64,000 bases of DNA from Pseudooceanicola pacificus (GCF_009789075.1 NZ_WNXQ01000002.1:62001-126000), one strand, 5' to 3'; shown: positions 47,047 to 55,839, numbered from the stretch's first letter. The notes: generated by a model from the letters alone, not told the origin. Numbers and translations: made by a program.

Positions 47047-47178
47047 GATGGAACACTCGCGGTGCCGGCCGGCGGCTACTGGACCGACGGCGATGCACCG
47101 CAGAGGCGATACACCACTGTCGTTTCACGGAAAAGAGGCTATGGTTGCGATCCAGATCTGGACAACCGGAAGACTTGC

Positions 47179-47598
47179 ATGGCCGTTTCTTTCCGCATCC
47201 TGCCACAGCACGGGCTGGTCCATGTCCGGTTCTCGGGGCAGGTGATCCTGAGCGACAGCAGCACGGCGTTGCAGCGGTTTGCGGCCCACCCGGAGTTCCG
47301 CCCGGGGCTGAATCAGCTGATCGACCTGACCGACGTGACCGGCCATATCGCCGACCCTGTCGAACTGTTCCGTGTGCATGCGCGCAAGGCCGAGGTGTTC
47401 AACCGCCCCGGCGAGCAGAACCTGACAGTCTATATCGCACCGCATGAAACGGCCCAGAAGCTGGTCGCGCTGATCCTGCGGTCCTTCGAGGGGATCGAGG
47501 GGCTGCGCCATTCGGTGGTCCGCGCCGAGGCCGAGGCGATGGATGTGCTGGGCTTTGCCCAACGATCGGTCGCGGAGTTGACGGAACAGCCGGTCTGA
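47179..47598 (+). CDS. Unknown protein, possible STAS/SpoIIAA-like fold
   Basis: A 139-residue protein starting MAVSFRILPQHGLVHVRFSG. The alternation of strands and helices (GLVHVRFSGQVILSDSSTAL; LNQLIDLTDVTGHI; LTVYIAPHETAQKLVALILR) is like small SpoIIAA/STAS-like domains, but no conserved phospho-Ser segment is recognisable. GGAAG precedes the ATG by about 8 bases. The gene ends 24 bases before the acyl-CoA dehydrogenase gene and may share its transcript, but nothing links it to valine breakdown. Confidence 0.65.
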   Translation: MAVSFRILPQHGLVHVRFSGQVILSDSSTALQRFAAHPEFRPGLNQLIDLTDVTGHIADPVELFRVHARKAEVFNRPGEQNLTVYIAPHETAQKLVALILRSFEGIEGLRHSVVRAEAEAMDVLGFAQRSVAELTEQPV

Positions 47599-47622
47599 CC
47601 GGCATCACGAGGGGGGAGGCCC

Positions 47623-48765
47623 ATGGATTTCGCACTTTCTGAGGAACAGCAGGCCATATTCGACATGGCCCATGCCTTTGGGCAGGACCATATCGCCCCC
47701 TTTGCCCGGCAGTGGGAGGCAGAGGGCACGATACCCAAGGATCTCTGGCCGCGTATCGGCGAACTGGGGTTCGGCGGGCTCTACGTCAGCGAAGAGAACG
47801 GCGGCTCGGGGCTGAGCCGGCTGGACGCCACGCTGGTCTTCGAGGCGCTGTCGATGGCTTGCCCCTCGGTCGCGGCCTTCCTGTCGATCCACAACATGTG
47901 CGCGCGGATGCTGGACAGCTTTGCCAGCGACGAACTGCGCGCGCGCGTCATGCCCGGTGTGCTGTCGATGGAGACGGTGCTGTCCTATTGCCTGACCGAA
48001 CCGGGATCGGGCTCGGACGCCTCGGCGCTCAAGACCCGGGCCGAGCGCACGAACGAGGGGTACAGCCTGACCGGGACCAAGGCCTTCATCTCGGGCGGCG
48101 GCTATTCCGACGCCTATGTGGTGATGGTGCGCACCGGGGATGCCGGGCCCAAGGGCATCTCGACCGTCTATGTCGAGGACGGGACCGAGGGCCTGTCCTT
48201 CGGCGGGCTGGAGCGGAAAATGGGCTGGCAGAGCCAGCCGACCCGCCAGGTGCAGCTTGACAATTGCAACATTCCTGCCGGAAACCTGGTTGGCGAGGAG
48301 GGTAGGGGTTTCACTTATGCGATGAAGGGGCTGGATGGCGGGCGGTTGAACATCTCGGCCTGTTCGCTGGGCGCGGCGCAGGCCGGGCTGGATGCCACGC
48401 TGACCTACATGGGCGAGCGCAAGGCCTTTGGCCAGCCCATCGACCAGTTCCAGGCCCTGCAGTTCCGCCTGGCCGACATGGAGATCGAGCTGCAGGCGGC
48501 GCGCACCTTCCTGCGGCAGGCGGCGTGGAAGCTGGACACCGGCGCGCCGGATGCCACCAAGTTCTGCGCCATGGCCAAGAAGTTCGTGACCGAGGCCGGC
48601 AGCTGCATCGTGAACCAGTGCCTGCAGCTGCATGGCGGCTACGGCTACCTGGCCGATTACGGGATCGAGAAGCTGGTCCGCGACCTCAGGGTGCACGAGA
48701 TCCTCGAAGGCACCAACGAGATCATGCGAATGATCACCGCCCGTCACATGCTGGCCGCACGATGA
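47623..48765 (+). CDS. Isobutyryl-CoA dehydrogenase (acyl-CoA dehydrogenase family)
   Basis: A 380-residue flavoenzyme. It begins MDFALSEEQQAIFDMAHAFG as branched-chain acyl-CoA dehydrogenases do. FAD and substrate contacts are CLTEPGSGSDASALKTRAER and GTKAFISGGGYSDAYVVMVR; the second half has RGFTYAMKGLDGGRLNISAC and RKAFGQPIDQFQALQFRLAD. The C-terminal ILEGTNEIMRMITARHML is the usual end. Its place before the hydroxyisobutyryl-CoA hydrolase and mmsB genes makes isobutyryl-CoA to methacrylyl-CoA, the third step of valine breakdown, the probable reaction. GGGGAGG precedes the ATG. The stop overlaps the next start (ATGA). Confidence 0.92.
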   Translation: MDFALSEEQQAIFDMAHAFGQDHIAPFARQWEAEGTIPKDLWPRIGELGFGGLYVSEENGGSGLSRLDATLVFEALSMACPSVAAFLSIHNMCARMLDSFASDELRARVMPGVLSMETVLSYCLTEPGSGSDASALKTRAERTNEGYSLTGTKAFISGGGYSDAYVVMVRTGDAGPKGISTVYVEDGTEGLSFGGLERKMGWQSQPTRQVQLDNCNIPAGNLVGEEGRGFTYAMKGLDGGRLNISACSLGAAQAGLDATLTYMGERKAFGQPIDQFQALQFRLADMEIELQAARTFLRQAAWKLDTGAPDATKFCAMAKKFVTEAGSCIVNQCLQLHGGYGYLADYGIEKLVRDLRVHEILEGTNEIMRMITARHMLAAR

Positions 48766-49811
48766 CCCCGGATCTGCACATCCGCACCGACGGGCGGGCC
48801 GGGCGCATCACGCTCACCCGGCCCAAGGCGCTGAACGCGCTGAGCCACCAGATGTCGCTGGATATCGAGGATGCGCTGGACGCCTGGGCCGGGGATGACG
48901 CGGTCGACCTGGTGATCCTGGACGCCCGGGGGGACAAGGCCTTTTGCGCGGGCGGCGATATCGCCCGGATTCACGCCCAGGGCACGGCCGGAGAGCTGGA
49001 CGGCCCGCGCGGGTTCTGGCGCGACGAATACCGCATGAATGCCAAGCTGGCGGATTATGCCAAGCCGGTGGTGTCCTTCATGCAGGGCTTTGTCATGGGC
49101 GGGGGCGTGGGGCTGGGCTGCCACACCCATTACCGCGTGGTGTCCGACACCACCCGCATGGCGATGCCGGAATGCGGTATCGGCCTGATGCCCGATGTCG
49201 GCGGCACCCTGCTGCTGGCGCGCGCGCCGGGCCGGGCGGGGGAATATATCGGCCTCAGCGGGGCGCGCATGGGCGCGGCCGACGCGATCCACGCGGGCTT
49301 TGCCGATTGCTTCATCCCCGAGGCGATGTGGGCCGATGTGATCGCCTCGCTCTGCCTGAACGGCGACCCGGACCTGGTGCGCAAGGCGGCGCTGTCGCCG
49401 CCGGAAAGCACGCTGCCGGCGCTGGCCGGCGAGATCGACGCCCTGTTTGACGCGCCCGACCTGCCGTCCCTGATACAGGCGCTGGAGGAGGCGGGCACGG
49501 AATTCGCCACTGCCACGCTCAAATCGCTGCGGCATCATTCGCCCCTGTCGATGGCCTGCACCCTGGCCGCCGTCCGCGCGATGCGCGGCGATCACGACAT
49601 CCGCGACGCGCTGCGGCAGGAATACCGCTTCACGCATCGTTCGCTGGACATGGGCGATCTGCTGGAAGGCATCCGCGCGCAGATCATCGACAAGGACCGC
49701 AATCCCCGGTGGAAACACGATATCGCCAGCCTCACCGCGGCGGATGTCGCGGCCATGCTGGCCCCGCTGGGCGCGGCGGAACTGACATTCGAAAGGGAGG
49801 ACAAGCCATGA
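48762..49811 (+). CDS. 3-hydroxyisobutyryl-CoA hydrolase (enoyl-CoA hydratase family)
   Basis: A 349-residue crotonase-fold protein. KAFCAGGDIARIHAQGTAGE forms the oxyanion hole, and FMQGFVMGGGVGLGCHTHYR with MPECGIGLMPDVGGTLLLAR the acyl-CoA pocket; the Glu in MPECGIG is the hydrolase residue. The long C-terminus (HSPLSMACTLAAVRAMRGDH; FTHRSLDMGDLLEGIRAQII) is typical of the HIBCH subfamily rather than of ordinary enoyl-CoA hydratases of 260 residues. It releases 3-hydroxyisobutyrate from its CoA ester. The ATG overlaps the previous stop and its own stop overlaps mmsB. Confidence 0.93.
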   Translation: MTPDLHIRTDGRAGRITLTRPKALNALSHQMSLDIEDALDAWAGDDAVDLVILDARGDKAFCAGGDIARIHAQGTAGELDGPRGFWRDEYRMNAKLADYAKPVVSFMQGFVMGGGVGLGCHTHYRVVSDTTRMAMPECGIGLMPDVGGTLLLARAPGRAGEYIGLSGARMGAADAIHAGFADCFIPEAMWADVIASLCLNGDPDLVRKAALSPPESTLPALAGEIDALFDAPDLPSLIQALEEAGTEFATATLKSLRHHSPLSMACTLAAVRAMRGDHDIRDALRQEYRFTHRSLDMGDLLEGIRAQIIDKDRNPRWKHDIASLTAADVAAMLAPLGAAELTFEREDKP

Positions 49812-50680
49812 AGATCGGGTTCATAGGTCTGGGCAACATGGGCGGGCCGATGGCCGCAAACCTGGCCGCCGCCGGGCATGAGGTGACGGGGTTCGACACC
49901 GCCCCGGTCAGCATCGACGGGGTGAGCATGGCGCCAAGCGCGGCCGAGGCCGCCGCCGGGCGCGAGGTGGTGATCACCATGCTGCCCAACGGGGCCATCC
50001 TGCGCGCCGTCGCCGCCGAGATCGTGCCGGTCATGGCGGGCGGGGCGGTTTTCCTCGATTGCTCGACCGTCGATGTGGACAGCGCCCGTGCGGTGGCCGC
50101 GGACGCGGCGGATCGTGGACTGATGGCGCTGGATGCGCCGGTCTCGGGCGGGATCGGCGGGGCGCAGGGCGGCACGCTGACCTTCATGGTGGGGGGCGGG
50201 GCCGAGGGCTTTGCCAAGGCGAAACCGCTGTTCGACATCATGGGCCAGAAGGCGGTGCATTGCGGCCCCTCGGGCAACGGACAGGCGGCGAAGATCTGCA
50301 ACAACATGATCCTTGGCGCGACCATGATCGTGACCTGCGAGGCCTTTGCCCTGGCCGACAAGCTTGGGCTGGACCGGCAGGCGATGTTCGACGTGGTCTC
50401 GACCTCGTCGGGGTATTCCTGGTCGATGAACGCCTATTGCCCGGCGCCGGGGGTGGGGCCGACCTCGCCCGCCGACAACGGCTACAAGCCCGGGTTTGCC
50501 GCCGATCTGATGCTCAAGGATCTGCGCCTGTCGCAGCAGGCGGCCGAGGCCGCCGATGCCGACACACCGCTGGGCGCCGCCGCCACCGCGCTCTATGCCG
50601 CCTTCGTCGAGGAGGAGGACGGCAAGGGCCGCGATTTCAGCGCCATGCTGCCCCGGTTCGAGGGGCGAGGGCGCGGCTGA
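49808..50680 (+). CDS. mmsB: 3-hydroxyisobutyrate dehydrogenase
   Basis: A 290-residue NAD-dependent enzyme of the beta-hydroxyacid dehydrogenase family, oxidising 3-hydroxyisobutyrate to methylmalonate semialdehyde, the MmsA substrate. The Rossmann motif is MKIGFIGLGNMGGPMAANLA. The substrate site is DAPVSGGIGGAQGGTLTFMV, and the catalytic Lys lies in GNGQAAKICNNMILG. NGYKPGFAADLMLKDLRLSQ is a family hallmark. It ends the overlapping three-gene chain; with mmsA it completes the route from isobutyryl-CoA to propionyl-CoA except for the hydratase, which is presumably encoded elsewhere. Confidence 0.95.
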   Translation: MKIGFIGLGNMGGPMAANLAAAGHEVTGFDTAPVSIDGVSMAPSAAEAAAGREVVITMLPNGAILRAVAAEIVPVMAGGAVFLDCSTVDVDSARAVAADAADRGLMALDAPVSGGIGGAQGGTLTFMVGGGAEGFAKAKPLFDIMGQKAVHCGPSGNGQAAKICNNMILGATMIVTCEAFALADKLGLDRQAMFDVVSTSSGYSWSMNAYCPAPGVGPTSPADNGYKPGFAADLMLKDLRLSQQAAEAADADTPLGAAATALYAAFVEEEDGKGRDFSAMLPRFEGRGRG

Positions 50681-50803
50681 GCCTCTGGCGGTCTTTCGCC
50701 CATCCGGCGGGCGCGCGGGAACCTGCGTGCCCGCCGGCTGTTGTCCTTGCAACGAACAGGGGGCGGCCCGGATGCCGCCCTGTCCTCACGCAAGGAGACG
50801 ATC

Positions 50804-51553
50804 ATGACTGTCCTGACGAAATCCGCCGGTCTGGCTGCCATCATCGCCACGGCGCTTCTGCCCGTCGCCGCGACGGCCAAGGACAACGGCCACGGCCACG
50901 GCAAGGCCAAGGGCCATATGAAACAGCAGCTCAAGCACAAGGGCGGCCCCAAGGCCAAGGGCCACAAGGTCGAAGTGCGCCGCGAAGAGCCCAGGACCGT
51001 GATCCGCGAACGCACCGTGCTGCGCGAGGCCAACCCCGTGACGCGCGTGCTGCGCGATGCGCCGAAATCCGGCGGTCTGGACCTGGGCGATGTGGTCACC
51101 GCCACCGCGCTGGCCGCGGCGGGCGCGATGCTGTCCAATGGCACAGGGCTGGACATCGGCAACCTGAACTACCTCTACGGCGACGATGTCCTGTATGACA
51201 GGGACGGGCGCGCCTATGTGGTCGACACCCGTCGCGACGACCGCGTCTACGTCGATGACCGCTATGTCTATGTCGACAACAACGACCGCCGCTTCTGCCC
51301 GCCGGGCCTGGCCAAGAAGACACCGGCCTGCGTGCCGCCGGGCCATGCGGGCGATTTCGCCTATCACGTGGGTGACCGGATCGACTCCGTCGACCTGGAC
51401 CGCTACGTGCTGGTGCGCGACCCGGGCCGCTATGGGCTGGACCCCTACGGCACCTATTACCGCGCCGACGATTACGTGGTGCAGGTGAACCGCGAAACCA
51501 ACGAAATCACCGCTCTCATCGGCCTTGCCGCCGCCGTGCTGAGCGGCGGGTAA
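50804..51553 (+). CDS. Secreted RcnB-like protein with a His/Lys-rich N-terminal region
   Basis: A 249-residue protein with a signal peptide (residues 1-25, cleavage after VAATA). Residues 26-55 are very basic with many His and Gly (DNGHGHGKAKGHMKQQLKHK). The middle contains Asp/Tyr-rich strands (RDDRVYVDDRYVYVDNNDRR). The C-terminal 70 residues (YHVGDRIDSVDLDRYVLVRD; YYRADDYVVQVNRETNEI) match the RcnB periplasmic domain, known from nickel/cobalt homeostasis in E. coli. The His-rich stretch may bind metal. AAGGAGA precedes the ATG. Role in metal or envelope stress is inferred. Confidence 0.75.
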   Translation: MTVLTKSAGLAAIIATALLPVAATAKDNGHGHGKAKGHMKQQLKHKGGPKAKGHKVEVRREEPRTVIRERTVLREANPVTRVLRDAPKSGGLDLGDVVTATALAAAGAMLSNGTGLDIGNLNYLYGDDVLYDRDGRAYVVDTRRDDRVYVDDRYVYVDNNDRRFCPPGLAKKTPACVPPGHAGDFAYHVGDRIDSVDLDRYVLVRDPGRYGLDPYGTYYRADDYVVQVNRETNEITALIGLAAAVLSGG

Positions 51554-51642
51554 CCCGCCCGGCGGGGGGCCGCCCTGCGCGGCCCTTCCCAAGACGGCAT
51601 GTTTTTGGCATCCTGCGGGGGCTGTTGCCGAAAGACCGATCC

Positions 51643-52089
51643 ATGAAACCTGTCACGCTTGTGGCGTGCGCCCTGGCTTGTGCGGCCATTGCGCCGGCTG
51701 TTCACGCAGCCTGTTCCGTCACCATTTCCACCGCCCGCTGCGTCAGCGCATTCGGGCAGGCGCCCACCGGCCCCGCGACGGAGGAGGCGGGCATTTCCGC
51801 CCGTTTCGTCCAGGCGCCCGAACGGCCCGAACGGCCCGAACGGATCGTCCCCGGGCGGTCCACGCGGTTCTTCTCGACCTCTGCCGTGCCGCCGCCGCCG
51901 CCGACCTATGCGCCGGGCGATGTCCTGCCGGACGATGTGATGATCCTGCTCAACCGGGAACGCCACGGCCTGCCGGCGCCGCGCGACGGCTGGACCTATT
52001 TTCGCACCGGGCGCGAGGTCTATCGCGCCGACCTGCAGACGCGCGAAGTGATCGACCGGGTCAACGACCACATGTCGATCAGGTTCTGA
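51643..52089 (+). CDS. Small secreted RcnB-related protein
   Basis: A 148-residue exported protein: signal peptide MKPVTLVACALACAAIAPAV with cleavage after VHA, then a Pro/Glu-rich linker with the repeat RPERPERPER region (APERPERPERIVPGRSTRFF) and PPPPP. The C-terminal part, DGWTYFRTGREVYRADLQTR and EVIDRVNDHMSIRF, has the same Y-x-R-x-x and E-V/I-x-x-I-V pattern as the RcnB domain of the previous gene. The two lie 89 bases apart on the same strand and are probably divergent paralogues. Two Cys near the mature N-terminus could form a disulfide. Function unknown. Confidence 0.65.
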   Translation: MKPVTLVACALACAAIAPAVHAACSVTISTARCVSAFGQAPTGPATEEAGISARFVQAPERPERPERIVPGRSTRFFSTSAVPPPPPTYAPGDVLPDDVMILLNRERHGLPAPRDGWTYFRTGREVYRADLQTREVIDRVNDHMSIRF

Positions 52090-52294
52090 GGGCCGCGCCA
52101 GGCGCCGCAAAAAGCGGCAGCGGGCGGCGCTTCCCTGTGCAACCGGCGGGTTCGGCCCGGCGCGGGCAGGGGGCACGGGCAGCGGGGCGCGGGAAAGTCA
52201 GCCAAAGAAAACCGCCGCTTGACAGAATATCGGACAATCTGTGACCCTTGGGATCCGGAGGAGGAGACCGGACACCCAGGGAGGCACTATTATC

Positions 52295-52729
52295 ATGCTG
52301 GTTCACCAGATCCTGAAATCCAAGGGCAACGACGGCGTCATCACCGTCGATCCCGGCGCGTCTGTTGCCGAGGTCGCGAAATTGCTGGCTGAGAAAAGGA
52401 TCGGCGGCGTGGTGGTGTCTTCCGACCGGGAGACGCCGATCGGCATCCTGTCGGAGCGTGACATCGTCCGGGCACTTGGCCAGCGCGGGCCGGACTGCCT
52501 GAAAGACACGGCACGGCAGATGATGACCGCCAACCCGATCTGCTGCAGCCGCGAGGATTCCGCCGATAGCGTGCTCCAGCGGATGACCGAAGGGCGGTTC
52601 CGCCACATGCCGGTGACCGAAAAGGGCCGGCTGGTGGGGATCGTGACCATCGGCGACGTGGTCAAGTCGCGGCTCGACGAGCTGACGATGGAGAAATCCG
52701 CCCTCGAAGGGATGATCATGGGCCATTGA
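52295..52729 (+). CDS. CBS-domain pair protein
   Basis: A 144-residue protein made of two CBS motifs, a regulatory fold that binds adenosine nucleotides. First CBS: VITVDPGASVAEVAKLLAEK and IGGVVVSSDRETPIGILSER. Second CBS: MTANPICCSREDSADSVLQR and FRHMPVTEKGRLVGIVTIGD, ending VVKSRLDELTMEKSALEGMI. This short stand-alone form is common in alphaproteobacteria; its partners are unknown. GGGAGG lies about 12 bases before the ATG, a little far, but no better start exists. The 200 bases upstream are non-coding. Confidence 0.9.
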   Translation: MLVHQILKSKGNDGVITVDPGASVAEVAKLLAEKRIGGVVVSSDRETPIGILSERDIVRALGQRGPDCLKDTARQMMTANPICCSREDSADSVLQRMTEGRFRHMPVTEKGRLVGIVTIGDVVKSRLDELTMEKSALEGMIMGH

Positions 52730-52928
52730 GCCCGCGGCGCGGGGCAGGGCCGGCGGGGCATCGCCTGTCCGTGCCTTGTGCCGTGGTTCCGGGGCGGGGG
52801 CGCGGGACCGAATTGGCGCGGGGCTGATTTTGGCAATCCGGCACATACGGGTTCTCTTTCGTCCGGTCTTGCATTCCCCGGCGTAATATTGTTGCGTGCG
52901 CTCCGAAGCTCACGACGCGGAGACTGCA

Positions 52929-53426
52929 ATGCGGATCGGCCTGTACCCCGGCACCTTCGACCCCATCACGCTGGGACATATCGACATCATCCGCCGCGGC
53001 GCGGCGCTGGTCGACCGCCTGGTGATCGGTGTCGCGATCAACCGTGACAAGGGGCCCCTGTTCGGGCTGGAAGAGCGTGTCGAGATGATCGAGGCGGTCT
53101 GCTGCAAGCTCTCCGAAGAGACCGGGACCGAGATCATCGCCCATCCGTTCGAAAACCTGCTGATCCACTGCGCCCGCGACGTGGGCGCCAGCGTGATCGT
53201 GCGCGGCCTGCGCGCGGTGGCGGATTTCGAATACGAATACCAGATGGTCGGCATGAACCGGGTGCTCGACAGCTCGGTCGAAACGGTGTTCCTGATGGCC
53301 GAGGCCAAGCATCAGGCCATTGCCTCGAAGCTGGTCAAGGAAATCGCCCGGCTGGACGGGGATGTGACGAATTTCGTCACCCCCGAGGTCCACAAGCGCC
53401 TGATGGCCAAACTCGGCAGGGGCTGA
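52929..53426 (+). CDS. coaD: Phosphopantetheine adenylyltransferase
   Basis: A 165-residue enzyme of coenzyme A synthesis: it joins ATP and 4'-phosphopantetheine to dephospho-CoA. The nucleotidyltransferase motif T14-x-G-H17 is in YPGTFDPITLGHIDIIRRGA. Further conserved parts are RGLRAVADFEYEYQMVGMNR and FLMAEAKHQAIASKLVKEIA. Length is typical (about 160). The ATG at 52929 gives the standard N-terminus; the open frame begins earlier without sense. Monocistronic here. Confidence 0.96.
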   Translation: MRIGLYPGTFDPITLGHIDIIRRGAALVDRLVIGVAINRDKGPLFGLEERVEMIEAVCCKLSEETGTEIIAHPFENLLIHCARDVGASVIVRGLRAVADFEYEYQMVGMNRVLDSSVETVFLMAEAKHQAIASKLVKEIARLDGDVTNFVTPEVHKRLMAKLGRG

Positions 53427-53442
53427 CCCCGGCCACGGGCCG

Positions 53443-54396
53443 TCAGGTCATCGCCTGACTGGCGCGCCGGATGAAGGTCGCGCAGGTCTCGGGGCGGGTG
53501 ACGGGGATCATGTGCCCGCCGTCGATCAGCTCCAGCCCGATCTGGGGCACCCGCGTGACCAGATCCGCGCCGTGATGTTCGGGGTCGAGGATCCGGTCCT
53601 CGCGCCCGAACAGGATGCGCACAGGCAGGGTCAGCCGGGGGTATTCGCGGGCCATGGACGGCAGGTCGTCGGCGGTGTTGACGAAATCGCGGCTGGCCTG
53701 GATGAAATGGCGCGGACGCAGGCCAAGCAGGCCGCCGCCCCGGATGGCGTAGGTGTCCGGCACGGGGTCGGGGCCAAAGATCAGCTCTTCCACCGGTTCG
53801 GGGCGGCGGATCATGGTCGGCACCGCGAAGGTCCAGCCGACAAAGCGGCGCAGGATGTCGGAGCGGATGGCAAGGCCCGCAAAGGCCTCCGAGGCTTCCT
53901 CCACCGGCATGGTCAGCGGCGCCAGCAGGGCCAGGCCGCGCAGCTTGGACCCGTGCCGCAGGGCCATGCCCAGGGCAATGGCGCCACCCAGCGAATGGCC
54001 CACGATCAGGGGGCGTTCGATGCCGAGCGCCTTGATGATCTCCATCATCTGGTCGGCCTGGGCCATGATATTGGTGGGCGTGCTGGCGGGGCGTTCGGAA
54101 TAGCCCATGCCGGGGCGGTCAATCAGGGTGACGCGGTGATCGCGCGCCAGGTTGTCGGCCAGGCCGGTGTCGAAATTGCCCATCTGCCCGCCCAGGCCGT
54201 GGATCATCACGATCTCGGGCCCGTTGCCGCAGGACAGGTAATGCAGCTTGCCGGTCGACACCGGCACAAAGGCGCCGCGTGGCGGCACGCTGCGCTGCAC
54301 GTTCCACTGGATCCAGATGGCGTAGATCACCAGCCCCAGCAGGATGACCGCCGTGATGCCGACAACGGCCAGAACGATCAGGACGATCGGCGACAT
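53443..54396 (-). CDS. Alpha/beta-fold hydrolase with N-terminal membrane anchor
   Basis: A 317-residue protein. Residues 4-28 (IVLIVLAVVGITAVILLGLV) form a membrane anchor, so the enzyme probably sits on the inner membrane. The hydrolase fold shows HG oxyanion motif MIHGLGGQMGNFDTGLADNL, nucleophile Ser in VGHSLGGAIALGMAL, the acid in ILFGREDRILDPEHHG and the base His in LELIDGGHMIPVTRPETCA. All three catalytic residues are present. Substrate is unknown; esterase or lipase activity is likely. It converges with coaD (17 bases apart). Confidence 0.88.
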   Translation of the reverse strand: MSPIVLIVLAVVGITAVILLGLVIYAIWIQWNVQRSVPPRGAFVPVSTGKLHYLSCGNGPEIVMIHGLGGQMGNFDTGLADNLARDHRVTLIDRPGMGYSERPASTPTNIMAQADQMMEIIKALGIERPLIVGHSLGGAIALGMALRHGSKLRGLALLAPLTMPVEEASEAFAGLAIRSDILRRFVGWTFAVPTMIRRPEPVEELIFGPDPVPDTYAIRGGGLLGLRPRHFIQASRDFVNTADDLPSMAREYPRLTLPVRILFGREDRILDPEHHGADLVTRVPQIGLELIDGGHMIPVTRPETCATFIRRASQAMT

Positions 54397-54424
54397 GTTC
54401 CGCTCCGCTCCCTCGGGCCCGGGG

Positions 54425-54568
54425 CTAGCGCCAGAAGGCCAGCCAGTCGATCAGGGCCGCGAATTTCTTGGCGAGAAACAGGGCGTTCGCCCAGTCGAAC
54501 ATCATGGCGTCGATGCCCAGAAGAAGGGCGATGACAAGGCCAATGGCGATGGCGATCTGGTTGGTCAT
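54425..54568 (-). CDS. Small membrane protein (47 aa) next to the gap genes
   Basis: A 47-residue peptide, MTNQIAIAIGLVIALLLGID then AMMFDWANALFLAKKFAALI and DWLAFWR, with one membrane segment (about residues 3-22) and an amphipathic C-terminal half ending in a Trp-rich motif. I recall very similar short proteins beside gap genes in Rhodobacterales, often annotated as hypothetical. The inner ATG is chosen; the longer frame upstream has no membrane-protein character. It may be co-transcribed with gap 124 bases upstream, or with the hydrolase gene downstream. Confidence 0.65.
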   Translation of the reverse strand: MTNQIAIAIGLVIALLLGIDAMMFDWANALFLAKKFAALIDWLAFWR

Positions 54569-54691
54569 CCGGCGTCCCGCGCGAGTGCTGTCGAAGGCTA
54601 TGCCCGACCGTTGCGCCCGGATCAAGTGGCCGGGGCCGCGCGCTGATGCCACAGTGCTGTCCCGGTCTCAGTTCCCGGGCGGCGCTGCGGA

Positions 54692-55696
54692 TCAGTTGAT
54701 GCGGCGCCCGATGGCGGCGGCGACATCGGCCATGCGGTTGGAAAAGCCCCATTCGTTGTCATACCAGGCCAGAACCCGCACCATGGTTCCGTCCATCACC
54801 CGCGTCTGGTCCAGTGCGGCGGTGGAGGAATGGGCGTCATGGTTGAAATCGACCGAGACGAGCTTGTCCCAGGTCACGCCCAGAACGCCCTTGAGCGGGC
54901 CCTCGGCGGCTTCTGTCAGGGCGGCGTTGATCTCCTCCACCGTGGTGGCGCGGCCGGCTTCGAAGGTCAGGTCGACACAAGAGACATTGGGCGTGGGCAC
55001 CCGGATCGCCACCCCGTCAAGCCGCCCGTCGAGCTCCGGCAGCACCAGGCCCACGGCGCGTGCGGCGCCGGTGGAGGTGGGGATCATCGACATCGCGGCG
55101 GCGCGGGCGCGGTAAAGGTCCTTGTGCCCGGTGTCCAGCGTGGGCTGGTCGCCGGTATAGGAATGCACCGTGGTCATGAAGCCCTTGCGGATGCCCACGG
55201 CGGCATGCAGCACCTTGGCGACCGGCGCCAGGCAGTTGGTGGTGCAGGAGGCGTTTGAGACGACGTGATCCCCGGTTTCCAGCGCCGCGTCGTTCACGCC
55301 GAAGACCACCGTGCGGTCCGCGCCCTTGGACGGGGCCGAGACCAGCACCCGCGAGGCGCCGTTTTCCAGATGCACGGCGGCCTTGTCCCGGTCGGTGAAG
55401 ATGCCGGTGCATTCCAGCACGACATCCACGTCCTTCCACGGCAGCTCTGCCGGGTTGCGCAGGGCGGTGACGCGGATCGGCCCGCGCCCGGCGTCGATGC
55501 TGCTGTCGCCATGTGTGACCACGCCCGGGAAGCGGCCATGCACGCTGTCGTATTTCAGCAGATGGGCATTGGTGGCGACGGGCTGCAGATCGTTGATGGC
55601 GACAACTTCGACATCGTCGCGGCCCTGTTCGACGATGGCGCGCAGCACGTTGCGCCCGATGCGTCCGAATCCGTTGATGGCAAGGGTAGTGGTCAT
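54692..55696 (-). CDS. gap: Glyceraldehyde-3-phosphate dehydrogenase, type I (Asp at the cofactor-selecting site)
   Basis: A 334-residue phosphorylating GAPDH of glycolysis/gluconeogenesis. N-terminal NAD fold MTTTLAINGFGRIGRNVLRA, catalytic C151 in VSNASCTTNCLAPVAKVL, TGDQPTLDTGHKDLYRARAA and the C-terminal WYDNEWGFSNRMADVAA. Residue D36 (in VAINDLQPV) corresponds to the Asp that holds the adenosine ribose in NAD-specific enzymes, so this copy should use NAD. GGAGG precedes the ATG at 55696. A GTTAGCGCTAAC operator lies 27 bases upstream. Confidence 0.95.
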   Translation of the reverse strand: MTTTLAINGFGRIGRNVLRAIVEQGRDDVEVVAINDLQPVATNAHLLKYDSVHGRFPGVVTHGDSSIDAGRGPIRVTALRNPAELPWKDVDVVLECTGIFTDRDKAAVHLENGASRVLVSAPSKGADRTVVFGVNDAALETGDHVVSNASCTTNCLAPVAKVLHAAVGIRKGFMTTVHSYTGDQPTLDTGHKDLYRARAAAMSMIPTSTGAARAVGLVLPELDGRLDGVAIRVPTPNVSCVDLTFEAGRATTVEEINAALTEAAEGPLKGVLGVTWDKLVSVDFNHDAHSSTAALDQTRVMDGTMVRVLAWYDNEWGFSNRMADVAAAIGRRIN

Positions 55697-55722
55697 GAGT
55701 GCCTCCACGATAGGGAGTGTCT

Positions 55723-55734
55723 GTTAGCGCTAAC
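55723..55734. promoter_or_regulatory. Palindromic operator GTTAGCGCTAAC upstream of the first gap gene
   Basis: GTTAGCGCTAAC is a perfect 12-base palindrome, 27 bases before the gap start. LacI-family regulators of central carbon metabolism such as CceR of Rhodobacter sphaeroides bind TTAGCGCTAA-type sites; this link is from memory. Its position on the promoter suggests repression or carbon-source control. Confidence 0.7.
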
Positions 55735-55839
55735 CTAACGTTTCGGAGGCAGGAGTCAAATGCGTCCGGACAGATGACCGCCATTCACGCAAAAGACCGC
55801 GTCACGCGGCGGGGAGACACTTCTGTGTGCATAGGAAAA

